This document shows, one piece after another, positions 1-5,510 of a stretch of DNA of 5,510 bases. The translations under genes and the position numbers were made by a program. The notes under the pieces were generated by a model. It ran no database searches, was not told the origin of the DNA, and saw only the letters and a program-made list of their open reading frames with translations. The stretch lies in the NCBI GenBank assembly GCA_015491595.1, contig WFVP01000318.1:1-5510 (forward strand), written 5' to 3'. Source of the stretch: Anaerolineales bacterium (GTDB lineage Bacteria; Chloroflexota; Anaerolineae; Anaerolineales; DRMV01). Each line of letters opens with the position of its first letter. Positions within the stretch are counted from its first letter, which is position 1.

Positions 1-831
1 GTCTTTCCCCTCACGGAGCGCATGGCCGAGCGCTTCCAGGACGAGGGGTATCGGGGCCAGATCACCGTGGATTCCATCGGCAGCGGCGCGGGCTTCGAGC
101 GCTTTTGCGTGGCTGGGGAGACGGACATCGCCAACGCGTCCCGGCCCATCAAGCCCACCGAGGTGGAAAACTGCCGCAAAATCGGCCGGGAGCCTCTGGC
201 CTTCCGGGTGGGCACCGACGCCCTGGCCGTGGTGGTCTCTCGGGAAAACGACTTCGTGGACCAGCTGACCCTGGACGAGTTGGCCCAGGTCTTCTCGACG
301 GCGGAAACCTGGCGGGACGTGCGGCCGGAATGGCCGGACAGACCCATTCTGCGCTTCAGCCCGGGGACGGACAGCGGCACCTTCGATTTCTTCGTGGAGC
401 ACGTGTTCAATAAGGACGAAACCCTGTTGCTCAACGCTTCGAACTTGAATTTCTCCGAAGACGACAACGTGTTGGTTCAAGGGGTGGCCGGTTCCCCGTA
501 TGGCATCGGCTACTTCGGGTTCGCCTACTACCAGCACAACATGGATAAAGTGCGAGCCGTGCCCATCGAAGGCGTGGAACCCACCGCGGAAACCGCGGAA
601 CAGGGCACGTATCCCTTATCCCGGCCCCTGTTCATTTACTCGGCGCCTTCGGTCATGCGGGCCAAGCCCCAAGTGGCCGCGTTCATCAACTTCTACCTGA
701 CCTATGTGAACGAGGAAATCCAGGACGTGGGGTACTTCCCGGCCAGTCGGGAAGCCCTGAACCAGTCCAAGGCCCACTGGCTTCGGGCCATGGGCCTGGA
801 GGTTCCACCCGCGCCCGGGGTGGAGGAGTGA
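1..831 (+). CDS. pstS: Phosphate ABC transporter substrate-binding protein PstS (5' partial)
   Basis: This is the extracytoplasmic phosphate-binding protein of the Pst importer, which captures phosphate and passes it to the PstC/PstA channel. The reading frame is open to the left edge, so the signal peptide and first residues are missing and 276 codons remain; the ATG at 22 is internal. The fragment begins VFPLTERMAERF, the start of the conserved ST-V-[YF]-P-L-T-E segment that follows the signal region. Phosphate-site motifs are visible: GSGAGF (fragment residues 27-32), ETDIANASR (40-48) and the anion-binding loop SPGTDSGTFDFF (120-131). GIGYFGFAYY (168-177) and a C-terminal VGYFPAS complete the fold. 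These motifs fit the PstS type found in many Gram-positive and Chloroflexota-like bacteria better than the E. coli type (known from family knowledge). Being first before pstC agrees with standard pst order. Function is very likely; taxon is inferred. Confidence 0.96.
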   Translation, partial: VFPLTERMAERFQDEGYRGQITVDSIGSGAGFERFCVAGETDIANASRPIKPTEVENCRKIGREPLAFRVGTDALAVVVSRENDFVDQLTLDELAQVFSTAETWRDVRPEWPDRPILRFSPGTDSGTFDFFVEHVFNKDETLLLNASNLNFSEDDNVLVQGVAGSPYGIGYFGFAYYQHNMDKVRAVPIEGVEPTAETAEQGTYPLSRPLFIYSAPSVMRAKPQVAAFINFYLTYVNEEIQDVGYFPASREALNQSKAHWLRAMGLEVPPAPGVEE

Positions 832-835
832 GCAA

Positions 836-853
836 GGGGTCCTTTGCGGCCCC
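836..853 (+). other. Possible small hairpin in the pstS-pstC spacer
   Basis: GGGGTC (836-841) can pair with GGCCCC (848-853) around a 6-nt loop, with one G-U pair. It lies 5 nt after the pstS stop codon. A partly competing pairing of 832-837 with 841-847 also exists. No U-run follows, so it is not a classical terminator. Stem-loops after binding-protein genes are known in several ABC operons to stabilise the upstream message, so the binding protein is made in excess. That role here is only inference, and a short GC-rich stem can occur by chance in such DNA. Confidence 0.3.
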
Positions 854-925
854 GAGCCAAGGGTGATGGCCGGTGCCGCACTCGTGGGGAAGCTCTGGGT
901 TTCTGACAGAAGACCGCTCCGGTTC

Positions 926-931
926 AGGAGG
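926..931 (+). promoter_or_regulatory. Ribosome binding site of pstC
   Basis: A perfect AGGAGG sits 8 nt before the ATG at 940, which fixes the pstC start. It lies at the end of the 108-nt pstS-pstC spacer, so pstC has its own strong initiation site and does not depend on translation of pstS. Confidence 0.85.
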
Positions 932-939
932 AAAGCCCG

Positions 940-2088
940 ATGGCTCAAACCCTTTCTCCCGTTGACCTGCGCCGCCGTCCCCGCCGCCGGGAAGGGCTGA
1001 TTCAGGTGCTGCTTTTGGCCAGCGGATTGCTTTCCATTTTGGTGACTCTGGGCATCGTTTACGAATTGGTCAAAGGGGCCATGGGGTTCTTCACCCGGCC
1101 CTTGTGGGAGGACACGAACAAGCCTCTGGCCGCGGATGTGGCGCCTTCCGACACTGTGCTGCCGGTGCGTCCAGAGGGTGCGGCCATCCCCGAAGGTGCC
1201 ATCATCCGGGTGGACGAGGAAATCATGCGGGTCCAACGGGCGGAGGAAACGGCCCTGCAGGTGGAACGGGGCCTGCGAGGGACCCAACCCGCGGCCCATC
1301 CCGCGGGGGTGGACATTTTCCTGGAGGACAGGGTTTCCCTGTGGGAGTTCTTCACCGGCATCCGCTGGATTCCCCAGGCCGGGGAGTTCGGCATTCTGCC
1401 CCTGGTCAACGCGACCTTCATCGTGAGCGCCATTGCCATGCTGGTGGCCCTCCCCCTGGGCCTGGCCATCGCCATTTACCTGAGCGAGTACGCCTCGCCC
1501 CGGGTGAACAACGTGCTCAAGCCCCTGTTGGAAATCCTGGCCGGTGTGCCCACGGTGGTCTACGGCTACTTCGCCCTGACCTTCGTCACGCCCCTCCTGC
1601 GGCGCCTGCTGGGTCCCGACGTGGTGGACATCTACAACATGGCCTCGGCGGGCATTGTGGTGGGCATTCTGGTCACCCCGCTGGTGGCCTCCATGAGCGA
1701 GGACGCACTGCGCGCGGTGCCCCGTTCCCTGCGGGAAGCGGCCTATGCCCTGGGCGCGACCAAACTGGAGACCGCGCTCCAGGTGGTGGTGCCTGCGGCC
1801 TTCTCCGGACTGGCCGCGGCCTTCATCGTGGCCGTTTCCCGGGCCATTGGCGAGACCATGATTGTGGCCCTGGCCGCAGGCGCGGGACCCAACTTCACCT
1901 TCAATCCCTTTGAGGCTGCAGAGACCATGACCGGTCACATCGTGCGCATCAGCGGCGGCGACCTGAGTTACGACTCCATTGACTACAACAGCATCTTCGC
2001 CATCGGCCTGGTCCTCTTCCTCATCACCCTGGTCCTGAACACCCTGAGCCAGCGCATTGTGGCCCGTTTCCGGGAGGTGTACGAATGA
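940..2088 (+). CDS. pstC: Phosphate ABC transporter permease PstC, long form with extra outside domain
   Basis: PstC is one of the two inner-membrane subunits that form the phosphate channel. The 382-residue protein has an Arg-rich cytoplasmic N-terminus (RRRPRRR, 11-17), a first membrane helix at about 21-44, and five more at about 155-182, 195-216, 234-251, 285-312 and 350-369. The cytoplasmic EAA loop that docks on PstB is clear ([13 protein letters not shown], 263-275), followed by the conserved SRAIGET motif (300-306). Family-typical segments [12 protein letters not shown] (132-143) and [11 protein letters not shown] (150-160) lead into TM2. PstC proteins are usually about 280-330 residues. 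The excess here is an insertion at about residues 66-129 between TM1 and SLWEFF, described separately. The AGGAGG site decides the start. The gene ends by overlapping pstA by 4 nt, so the two partners are probably translationally coupled and made in equal amounts. Family assignment is firm. Confidence 0.96.
   Translation: MAQTLSPVDLRRRPRRREGLIQVLLLASGLLSILVTLGIVYELVKGAMGFFTRPLWEDTNKPLAADVAPSDTVLPVRPEGAAIPEGAIIRVDEEIMRVQRAEETALQVERGLRGTQPAAHPAGVDIFLEDRVSLWEFFTGIRWIPQAGEFGILPLVNATFIVSAIAMLVALPLGLAIAIYLSEYASPRVNNVLKPLLEILAGVPTVVYGYFALTFVTPLLRRLLGPDVVDIYNMASAGIVVGILVTPLVASMSEDALRAVPRSLREAAYALGATKLETALQVVVPAAFSGLAAAFIVAVSRAIGETMIVALAAGAGPNFTFNPFEAAETMTGHIVRISGGDLSYDSIDYNSIFAIGLVLFLITLVLNTLSQRIVARFREVYE
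1135..1326 (+). other. Extracytoplasmic insertion domain in PstC (residues ~66-129)
   Basis: This stretch of about 64 residues lies between TM1 and the conserved SLWEFFTG segment of PstC, in the loop expected to face outside. It is rich in short hydrophobic strands and turns, with a recognisable order: DTVLPV, then [17 protein letters not shown], then [11 protein letters not shown], then H-x-x-G. I recognise this pattern (I.VD.E.M.V ... L.V.RG..GT...H..G) from phage structural and bacterial surface proteins, where it looks like a small beta module. That likeness is from memory and unproven. Its base composition matches the rest of pstC and the frame is unbroken, so it is an integral part of the protein. 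Role unknown; a contact surface for PstS or the envelope is a guess. Confidence 0.6.
2072..2078 (+). promoter_or_regulatory. Ribosome binding site of pstA inside the pstC 3' end
   Basis: GGGAGGT lies within the last codons of pstC, 6 nt before the pstA ATG at 2085. Together with the ATGA overlap (2085-2088) it supports re-initiation by ribosomes finishing pstC. Confidence 0.8.
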
Positions 2089-3329
2089 GCGTGCGGCCGC
2101 GTTTCGACCCCAACCGGGCAGCGCGACACCGTCGGGCGCGCATCGGAATGGTGGTCTTCCAGCTCGCGACCCTGGTAGGCATCGTAGTGCTCATGGCTCT
2201 GCTGTACAACATCATCAACAACGCCTTTGGTCTGGCGGCCATCGAGTACCGCATCTATCCGGCCACCTTGGGCCTGGATTTGGAGACCCTTCCCCAGACC
2301 CCGCGCGAGCGCCTGCTGGAAATCTTGGAGACCCACCTCTCCCCCGGGTTGCGCCGCTCCCTGGAGCGCACCCGACCCCTCACCCAGCGGAGCAACGAGG
2401 AACTGGCCGCCCTGGTATTGGAGCGGGTGTTGCAGCCCAAGGTGCTCGACACATGGCCCCTGGTGCCTTCGCTGTTGCACACGCAAGACATCGTGGCCGA
2501 AGTGCACGCCCGCTTCCCCCAGGCGGAGGTGCGTTGGGTGCGCTGGCTCAACACCCGTTTTCTCACGCGACCCCAGTCCAGCGACCCCCTGCGCGCCGGC
2601 GTGCGCACCGCAATTCTGGGCTCTTTGTGGCTGGTGGCCATCACCGCGGCCACGGCCCTTCCCCTGGGCGTTGCCGCGGCCATTTACTTAGAGGAGTACG
2701 CCCGGAAGGACCGGTGGTACAACCGCCTCATTCAGGTGAACATCAACAACCTGGCAGGCGTGCCGTCCATCATCTACGGCATTTTGGGGCTGGCCATCTT
2801 CGTGCGGGCGTTGGAACCCCTGACCAGCGGCGCGGTGTTCGGCGCGGTGGCCGAGGGCGTGACCGCGAACGGGCGCACGGTCCTGTCCGGAGGACTGACC
2901 TTGGGGTTGTTGGTGCTGCCTATCGTCATCATCAACGCGCAGGAGGCCCTGCGGGCCGTGCCCAACAGCTTGCGGGAGGCGGCCTACGCGCTGGGCGCCA
3001 CTAAGTGGCAGGTGGTCTGGCACCATGTGCTGCCCGAAGCCCTGCCCGGCATCATGACGGGCACCATTTTGGCCCTGTCCCGGGCCCTGGGCGAAACCGC
3101 ACCCTTGGTGGTGGTGGGCGCGTCTACCTTCATCACCTTCGATCCGGTCCATCCCTTCTCCAAGTTCACCGCATTGCCCATTCAGATTTACCAGTGGACG
3201 GCCCGACCTCAACCCGTCTTTCGCAACCTCGCCGCGGCGGCCAGTCTCACCCTGTTACTGTTGCTCTTCCTTTCCAACGGCATCGCTGTGTACATCCGTC
3301 ACCGCGCGCGCCAACGTAGATTGGTGTAG
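2085..3329 (+). CDS. pstA: Phosphate ABC transporter permease PstA, long form with extra outside domain
   Basis: PstA is the second channel subunit and pairs with PstC in the membrane. The 414-residue protein has a basic N-terminus, TM1 at about 20-42, and further helices at about 173-203, 216-240, 268-284, 318-345 and 382-404. Family hallmarks are [10 protein letters not shown] (179-188), [15 protein letters not shown] (192-206), [16 protein letters not shown] (221-236), the EAA loop [15 protein letters not shown] (295-309) for PstB docking, and [10 protein letters not shown] (332-341). PstA proteins are commonly about 280-300 residues. The excess of roughly 100 residues lies between TM1 and WLNTRFLT (154-161), in the first outside loop. 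The start is set by GGGAGGT inside pstC and the 4-nt overlap with the pstC stop. It ends in a TAG, and a 57-nt gap precedes pstB. Identity is firm; the extra domain's role is not known. Confidence 0.96.
   Translation: MSVRPRFDPNRAARHRRARIGMVVFQLATLVGIVVLMALLYNIINNAFGLAAIEYRIYPATLGLDLETLPQTPRERLLEILETHLSPGLRRSLERTRPLTQRSNEELAALVLERVLQPKVLDTWPLVPSLLHTQDIVAEVHARFPQAEVRWVRWLNTRFLTRPQSSDPLRAGVRTAILGSLWLVAITAATALPLGVAAAIYLEEYARKDRWYNRLIQVNINNLAGVPSIIYGILGLAIFVRALEPLTSGAVFGAVAEGVTANGRTVLSGGLTLGLLVLPIVIINAQEALRAVPNSLREAAYALGATKWQVVWHHVLPEALPGIMTGTILALSRALGETAPLVVVGASTFITFDPVHPFSKFTALPIQIYQWTARPQPVFRNLAAAASLTLLLLLFLSNGIAVYIRHRARQRRLV
2232..2540 (+). other. Extracytoplasmic insertion domain in PstA (residues ~50-152)
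   Basis: About 100 residues between TM1 and the conserved WLNTRFLT segment are not part of the usual compact PstA. Composition suggests mostly helix: [14 protein letters not shown] (72-85), GLRRSLERT (88-96), [19 protein letters not shown] (103-121) and [11 protein letters not shown] (134-144), joined by Pro-rich turns. No cysteines or transmembrane stretch are present, and I see no catalytic motif. The frame is continuous and base composition matches the flanks. I recall similar long PstA proteins in Chloroflexota-type genomes, so it may be a lineage feature rather than a one-off; that is unverified. Confidence 0.6.
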
Positions 3330-3372
3330 CACACGGGAATGCGACGCCTTGGCCAAACGCCTACCGCTCGCG

Positions 3373-3378
3373 AGGAGG
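3373..3378 (+). promoter_or_regulatory. Ribosome binding site that decides the pstB start
   Basis: AGGAGG, inside a longer GAGGAGGT, lies 8 nt before the ATG at 3387. The other in-frame ATG at 3339 has no comparable site and would add 16 residues unlike any PstB N-terminus, so 3387 is preferred. Confidence 0.85.
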
Positions 3379-3386
3379 TACCGACC

Positions 3387-4166
3387 ATGACGGAAACCCC
3401 TGCCGTAGAATTGCGCAATCTCAACGTGTACTACGGCTCGTTCCATGCGGTTCGCGACGTCACCCTGGCCTTCCCCAAGAACAAAGTCACGGCCATCATC
3501 GGCCCTTCGGGGTGCGGCAAAAGCACAGTACTGCGCGCCATCAACCGCATGAACGACCTCATCCCCAACGCGCGCATCGAGGGCGAGGTGATTTTCGAGG
3601 GTAAGAACATCTACGACCCCGATGTGGACCCGGTGGAAGTGCGCCGCCGCATCGGTATGGTGTTCCAGAAACCCAACCCCTTTCCCAAGAGCATTTACGA
3701 AAACGTGGCCTGGGGCGTGCGTATTAACGGTTTCCGGGGTACCAAGCGCGAGTTGGACGACATCGTGGAAGAGGCCCTGCGCGCGGCGGCCTTGTGGGAC
3801 GAGGTCAAGGACAAACTCCATCAGAACGCCCTGGCCCTTTCGGGTGGCCAGCAACAACGGTTGTGCATCGCCCGGGCCATCGCGGTGAAGCCTGAAATCA
3901 TCCTGATGGACGAGCCCGCCTCGGCCCTGGACCCCATCGCCACCCTGCGCATTGAGGACCTGATGCGGGACCTGGTTCAGAACTACACCATCATCGTGGT
4001 CACCCACAACATGCAGCAGGCCGCCCGGGTTTCTGACTACACCGCCTTCTTCAGCACTGATGAGAGCCGGACGGGTTTCCTGGTAGAATTTGGCCCCACC
4101 GCGCAAATCTTCACCAACCCCAAGGACCCCCGCACCGAAGCCTATATCACCGGCCGTTTCGGATGA
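3387..4166 (+). CDS. pstB: Phosphate ABC transporter ATP-binding protein PstB
   Basis: PstB is the cytoplasmic ATPase (EC 7.3.2.1) whose dimer drives phosphate import through PstC/PstA. From the ATG at 3387 it has 259 residues, close to the 257 of E. coli PstB. All nucleotide-binding motifs are intact: Walker [10 protein letters not shown] (39-47), Q-loop Q94 in [16 protein letters not shown], signature LSGGQQQR (151-158), Walker B IILMDEP (171-177), D-loop SALD (179-182) and H-loop H207 in [14 protein letters not shown]. The PstB-specific N-terminus ([11 protein letters not shown]), the RMNDLIP stretch (55-60 region) and the C-terminal YITGRFG distinguish it from other ABC ATPases. It follows pstA by 57 nt and precedes phoU by 49 nt, the usual order. 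Nothing suggests loss of function. Confidence 0.98.
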   Translation: MTETPAVELRNLNVYYGSFHAVRDVTLAFPKNKVTAIIGPSGCGKSTVLRAINRMNDLIPNARIEGEVIFEGKNIYDPDVDPVEVRRRIGMVFQKPNPFPKSIYENVAWGVRINGFRGTKRELDDIVEEALRAAALWDEVKDKLHQNALALSGGQQQRLCIARAIAVKPEIILMDEPASALDPIATLRIEDLMRDLVQNYTIIVVTHNMQQAARVSDYTAFFSTDESRTGFLVEFGPTAQIFTNPKDPRTEAYITGRFG

Positions 4167-4203
4167 GCCTCCGGTCGTGTGCCGTGGACTTCCGAGTTCC
4201 TGA

Positions 4204-4209
4204 AGGAGG
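4204..4209 (+). promoter_or_regulatory. Ribosome binding site that decides the phoU start
   Basis: AGGAGG here is followed by two in-frame ATG codons, at 4210 and 4216. The first directly abuts the site with no spacer, which is too close for normal initiation; the second has a 6-nt spacer. The ATG at 4216 is therefore preferred, removing two residues (Met-Ser) from the longest reading. Confidence 0.8.
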
Positions 4210-4215
4210 ATGTCG

Positions 4216-4911
4216 ATGCGTAAGGCTCTGGAGGAGAAAATCCAGCACTTGAAGAACGAAATCCTGCTCCTGGGCAGCATGGTGGAACAGGCCATGCGGG
4301 ACGCGGTAGACGCGCTCAAGCGGCGGGATGTGGACGCGGCTCGCCGCATCTATGCCGCGGACCGGGACATCAACAACAAACGCTACGCCATTGAACAGGA
4401 AACCCTCATCACCATCGCCACGCAGCAGCCCATGGCTCAGGATTTGCGGGTGTTGGCGTCCATTCTCGAAATCGCGGGGGAACTGGAACGCATGGGGGAT
4501 TACGCCAAGGGCATCGCGAAAATCAACATCATGCTGGGGGACCAGCCCCTCATCAAGCCTCTCATCGACATTCCCCGCATGATGGAGCTGGCTACCTCCA
4601 TGTTGCGTCGGGCCCTCACCGCGTTCGTGGAGGGGGATGTGGAGACCGCACTGGCCATTCCCGCCGAAGATGACGAGGTGGACGCCTTGTACAACCAGGT
4701 TTATCGGGAGTTGGTCACGTACATGATTCAAGACCCCCGGACCATTGACCAGGCCAACTACCTGATGTGGGCGGCCCACAACCTGGAACGCATGGCCGAC
4801 CGGGTGACGAACATCTGCGAGCGCACGCTGTTCGTGGTCACGGGCGAACTGCGGGAATTCGACGACACCGACGCCGAGGCGACCTCCGACCGCCCCGCAT
4901 CCCAGGCGTGA
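4216..4911 (+). CDS. phoU: Phosphate signalling complex protein PhoU
   Basis: PhoU is a cytoplasmic, peripheral-membrane helical protein. It represses the phosphate-starvation response when phosphate is ample, by linking the Pst transporter to a PhoR-type sensor kinase, and it also restrains uptake (family knowledge). The 231-residue product has the expected two-repeat, all-helical build. Each repeat carries the acidic metal-binding signature: ELERMGDYAKGIAK (89-102; E89, E91, D95) and NLERMADRVTNICERT (189-204; E191, D195). The two ERM-x-D motifs are exactly 100 residues apart. VTGEL (208-212) near the end is also typical. The C-terminal tail of about 18 residues is acidic and polar, probably disordered. 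The start at 4216 is chosen by Shine-Dalgarno spacing. It is last in the operon, followed by a hairpin terminator. No phoR/phoB gene is in view. Confidence 0.96.
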   Translation: MRKALEEKIQHLKNEILLLGSMVEQAMRDAVDALKRRDVDAARRIYAADRDINNKRYAIEQETLITIATQQPMAQDLRVLASILEIAGELERMGDYAKGIAKINIMLGDQPLIKPLIDIPRMMELATSMLRRALTAFVEGDVETALAIPAEDDEVDALYNQVYRELVTYMIQDPRTIDQANYLMWAAHNLERMADRVTNICERTLFVVTGELREFDDTDAEATSDRPASQA

Positions 4912-4978
4912 GGGGATGGCCGGGGAGCAAGGGTCTTCCTCTCGCGGGCCCCTCCCCCTTCTCCGGTTGCAAACGAAC

Positions 4979-5014
4979 AGAGGCGGCGACCTTCTGGGCG
5001 CCGCCTTTGCCTTT
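4979..5014 (+). terminator. Rho-independent-type terminator after phoU
   Basis: AGGCGGCG (4981-4988) pairs perfectly with CGCCGCCT (4999-5006) around a 10-nt loop. The stem extends by one G-U and one A-U pair to 4979/5008. TTTGCCTTTT follows (5006-5014), a broken U-rich tract. The position 70 nt past the phoU stop fits the end of the pst-phoU transcript. Read on the other strand, the same stem is followed by CTGTTCGTTTGC, a weaker U-rich tail, so it may also stop transcription arriving from the convergent minus-strand gene, whose coding region ends at 5035. Confidence 0.8.
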
Positions 5015-5034
5015 TCCCGGGGTTGGACGCGACG

Positions 5035-5510
5035 TCACGGACAGCCGCCCTTCCAGGCGCAGGCGTACGTCCAGGTGGCCTGGAGGAAGTCGTACCGGGA
5101 AGGCGGGTAGACGTCCGAGGGTTCCAGTTCGGTGCCCTCAACCCATTCGTTCCACGAGGTGAGGACAATCCAATCGGGTCGGTGTTCCAGGGCGTCCTCC
5201 CAGCGGACTCTGTAGTAGGTACCCCAATTCCCTGGCGCGCCGTAGTCCCGAGGAATTTCAAAGTCCTCGGGGCCGAGGAGGACATCCGCGCCTTCCCACC
5301 CCGGCACCGCAGGGTAGGCCGTGGCCAGGCCGTACATGCGGGCCAGCCAGGCGGTGCCCCGGTAACCCAAACGCCGCTCATCCCGCAGGCTGTAGGGCGG
5401 CAACCCCAGGCCCACCTCCAGCGTCTCGATGACCTCCAGGTCGTTATAGATGCCGTCGAACCCGGCCAGGGCCACGTAGGGGAAGGCGCCCGGTCCGCTC
5501 CAGAGGAAAT
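5035..5510 (-). CDS. GH99-like glycoside hydrolase, C-terminal part (5' partial)
   Basis: The minus-strand frame is open to the right window edge, so the gene starts outside; the GTG at 5475 is internal. The visible 157 residues begin FLWSGPGAFP and end CAWKGGCP before a TGA. The diagnostic segment is VLTSWNEWVEGTELEPS (115-131). It matches the C-terminal active-site strand of GH99 and related GH99-like/WbsX proteins, where the two glutamates of the E-W-x-E pattern (here E121 and E124) are the catalytic pair in endo-alpha-mannosidases (family knowledge). Both are present, so the enzyme could be active. A wide aromatic content (Trp, Tyr) fits a sugar-cleaving barrel. The substrate cannot be read from this fragment. 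Two cysteines (C150, C156) close to the end hint at secretion with a disulfide, but the signal region is not visible. It converges on phoU and is probably functionally unrelated to phosphate uptake. GH71-like or other barrel enzymes remain possible. Confidence 0.72.
   Translation of the reverse strand, partial: FLWSGPGAFPYVALAGFDGIYNDLEVIETLEVGLGLPPYSLRDERRLGYRGTAWLARMYGLATAYPAVPGWEGADVLLGPEDFEIPRDYGAPGNWGTYYRVRWEDALEHRPDWIVLTSWNEWVEGTELEPSDVYPPSRYDFLQATWTYACAWKGGCP

Noticed and set aside
832..939. Pho box or internal promoter ahead of pstC
   Set aside because: I looked for PhoB-type direct repeats and for -35/-10 pairs and saw nothing convincing in this GC-rich spacer. The operon promoter is expected upstream of the window.
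616..1938. Long open frame of 440 codons on the minus strand opposite pstS and pstC
   Set aside because: It is antisense to well-supported genes. Its translation is low-complexity, rich in Gly, His, Gln and Arg, with no recognisable domain. GC-rich genes with strong third-position bias routinely leave such open antisense frames.
2057..3004. Alternative plus-strand frame of 315 codons overlapping pstA
   Set aside because: The translation is Gly-, Pro-, His- and Arg-rich frame-shadow sequence, while the pstA frame carries all conserved PstA motifs.
3339..3386. Upstream ATG giving PstB 16 extra residues
   Set aside because: The ATG at 3387 has a correctly spaced AGGAGG and gives the normal PstB length. 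The extension has no likeness to PstB N-termini.
3255..4349. Long open frame of 364 codons on the minus strand opposite pstB
   Set aside because: It spans the antisense of pstB, both flanking spacers and the ends of pstA and phoU. It shows no family motif, and pstB is certain from its complete set of ATPase motifs.
4767..5162. Plus-strand frame of 131 codons from inside phoU across the terminator
   Set aside because: It runs out of phase through the phoU end, the hairpin and the antisense of the GH99-like gene. It is Arg/Pro/Gly-rich, with no ribosome binding site noted and no motif.

Overview
The window holds most of a high-affinity phosphate uptake and sensing operon, pstS-pstC-pstA-pstB-phoU, read left to right. 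After it comes the 3' end of a convergent gene on the minus strand whose product resembles the GH99 family of glycoside hydrolases. The DNA is GC-rich, codons strongly favour G or C in the third position, and the Shine-Dalgarno sites are strong (AGGAGG), so this is a bacterial chromosome segment. The PstS subtype and the long forms of both permeases resemble, from memory, proteins of Chloroflexota (Anaerolineae-like lineages). That placement is an inference with moderate-to-low confidence, because there is no rRNA or marker gene here.

Layout. 1-831: pstS, cut at its 5' end by the window edge. 832-939: a spacer with a small possible hairpin and the pstC ribosome binding site. 940-2088: pstC. 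2085-3329: pstA, overlapping the pstC stop by 4 nt (ATGA). 3387-4166: pstB. 4216-4911: phoU. 4912-5034: a short convergent intergenic region with a strong hairpin terminator. 5035-5510 (minus): the C-terminal 157 codons of a GH99-like protein that continues past the right edge. No gene-free stretch exceeds 300 bases.

How the genes work together. PstS captures phosphate outside the membrane and delivers it to the PstC/PstA channel. PstB dimers hydrolyse ATP to drive import. PhoU links transporter state to the PhoR/PhoB-type phosphate-starvation response, although no phoR or phoB gene is in view. The operon promoter, and any Pho box, would lie upstream of position 1 and cannot be seen.

The least ordinary feature is that both permeases carry extra extracytoplasmic domains in the same place, the first outside loop between TM1 and TM2. 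In PstC it is a compact beta-type module of about 60 residues with a VDEEIMRV...VERGLRGT...H..G pattern, which I associate with phage structural and surface-exposed proteins. In PstA it is a mostly helical region of about 100 residues. Together they would add a cap on the outer face of the channel. I found no CRISPR array, tRNA, rRNA, insertion sequence or integrated element. Apart from the two permease insertions, this looks like an ordinary core-metabolism locus.
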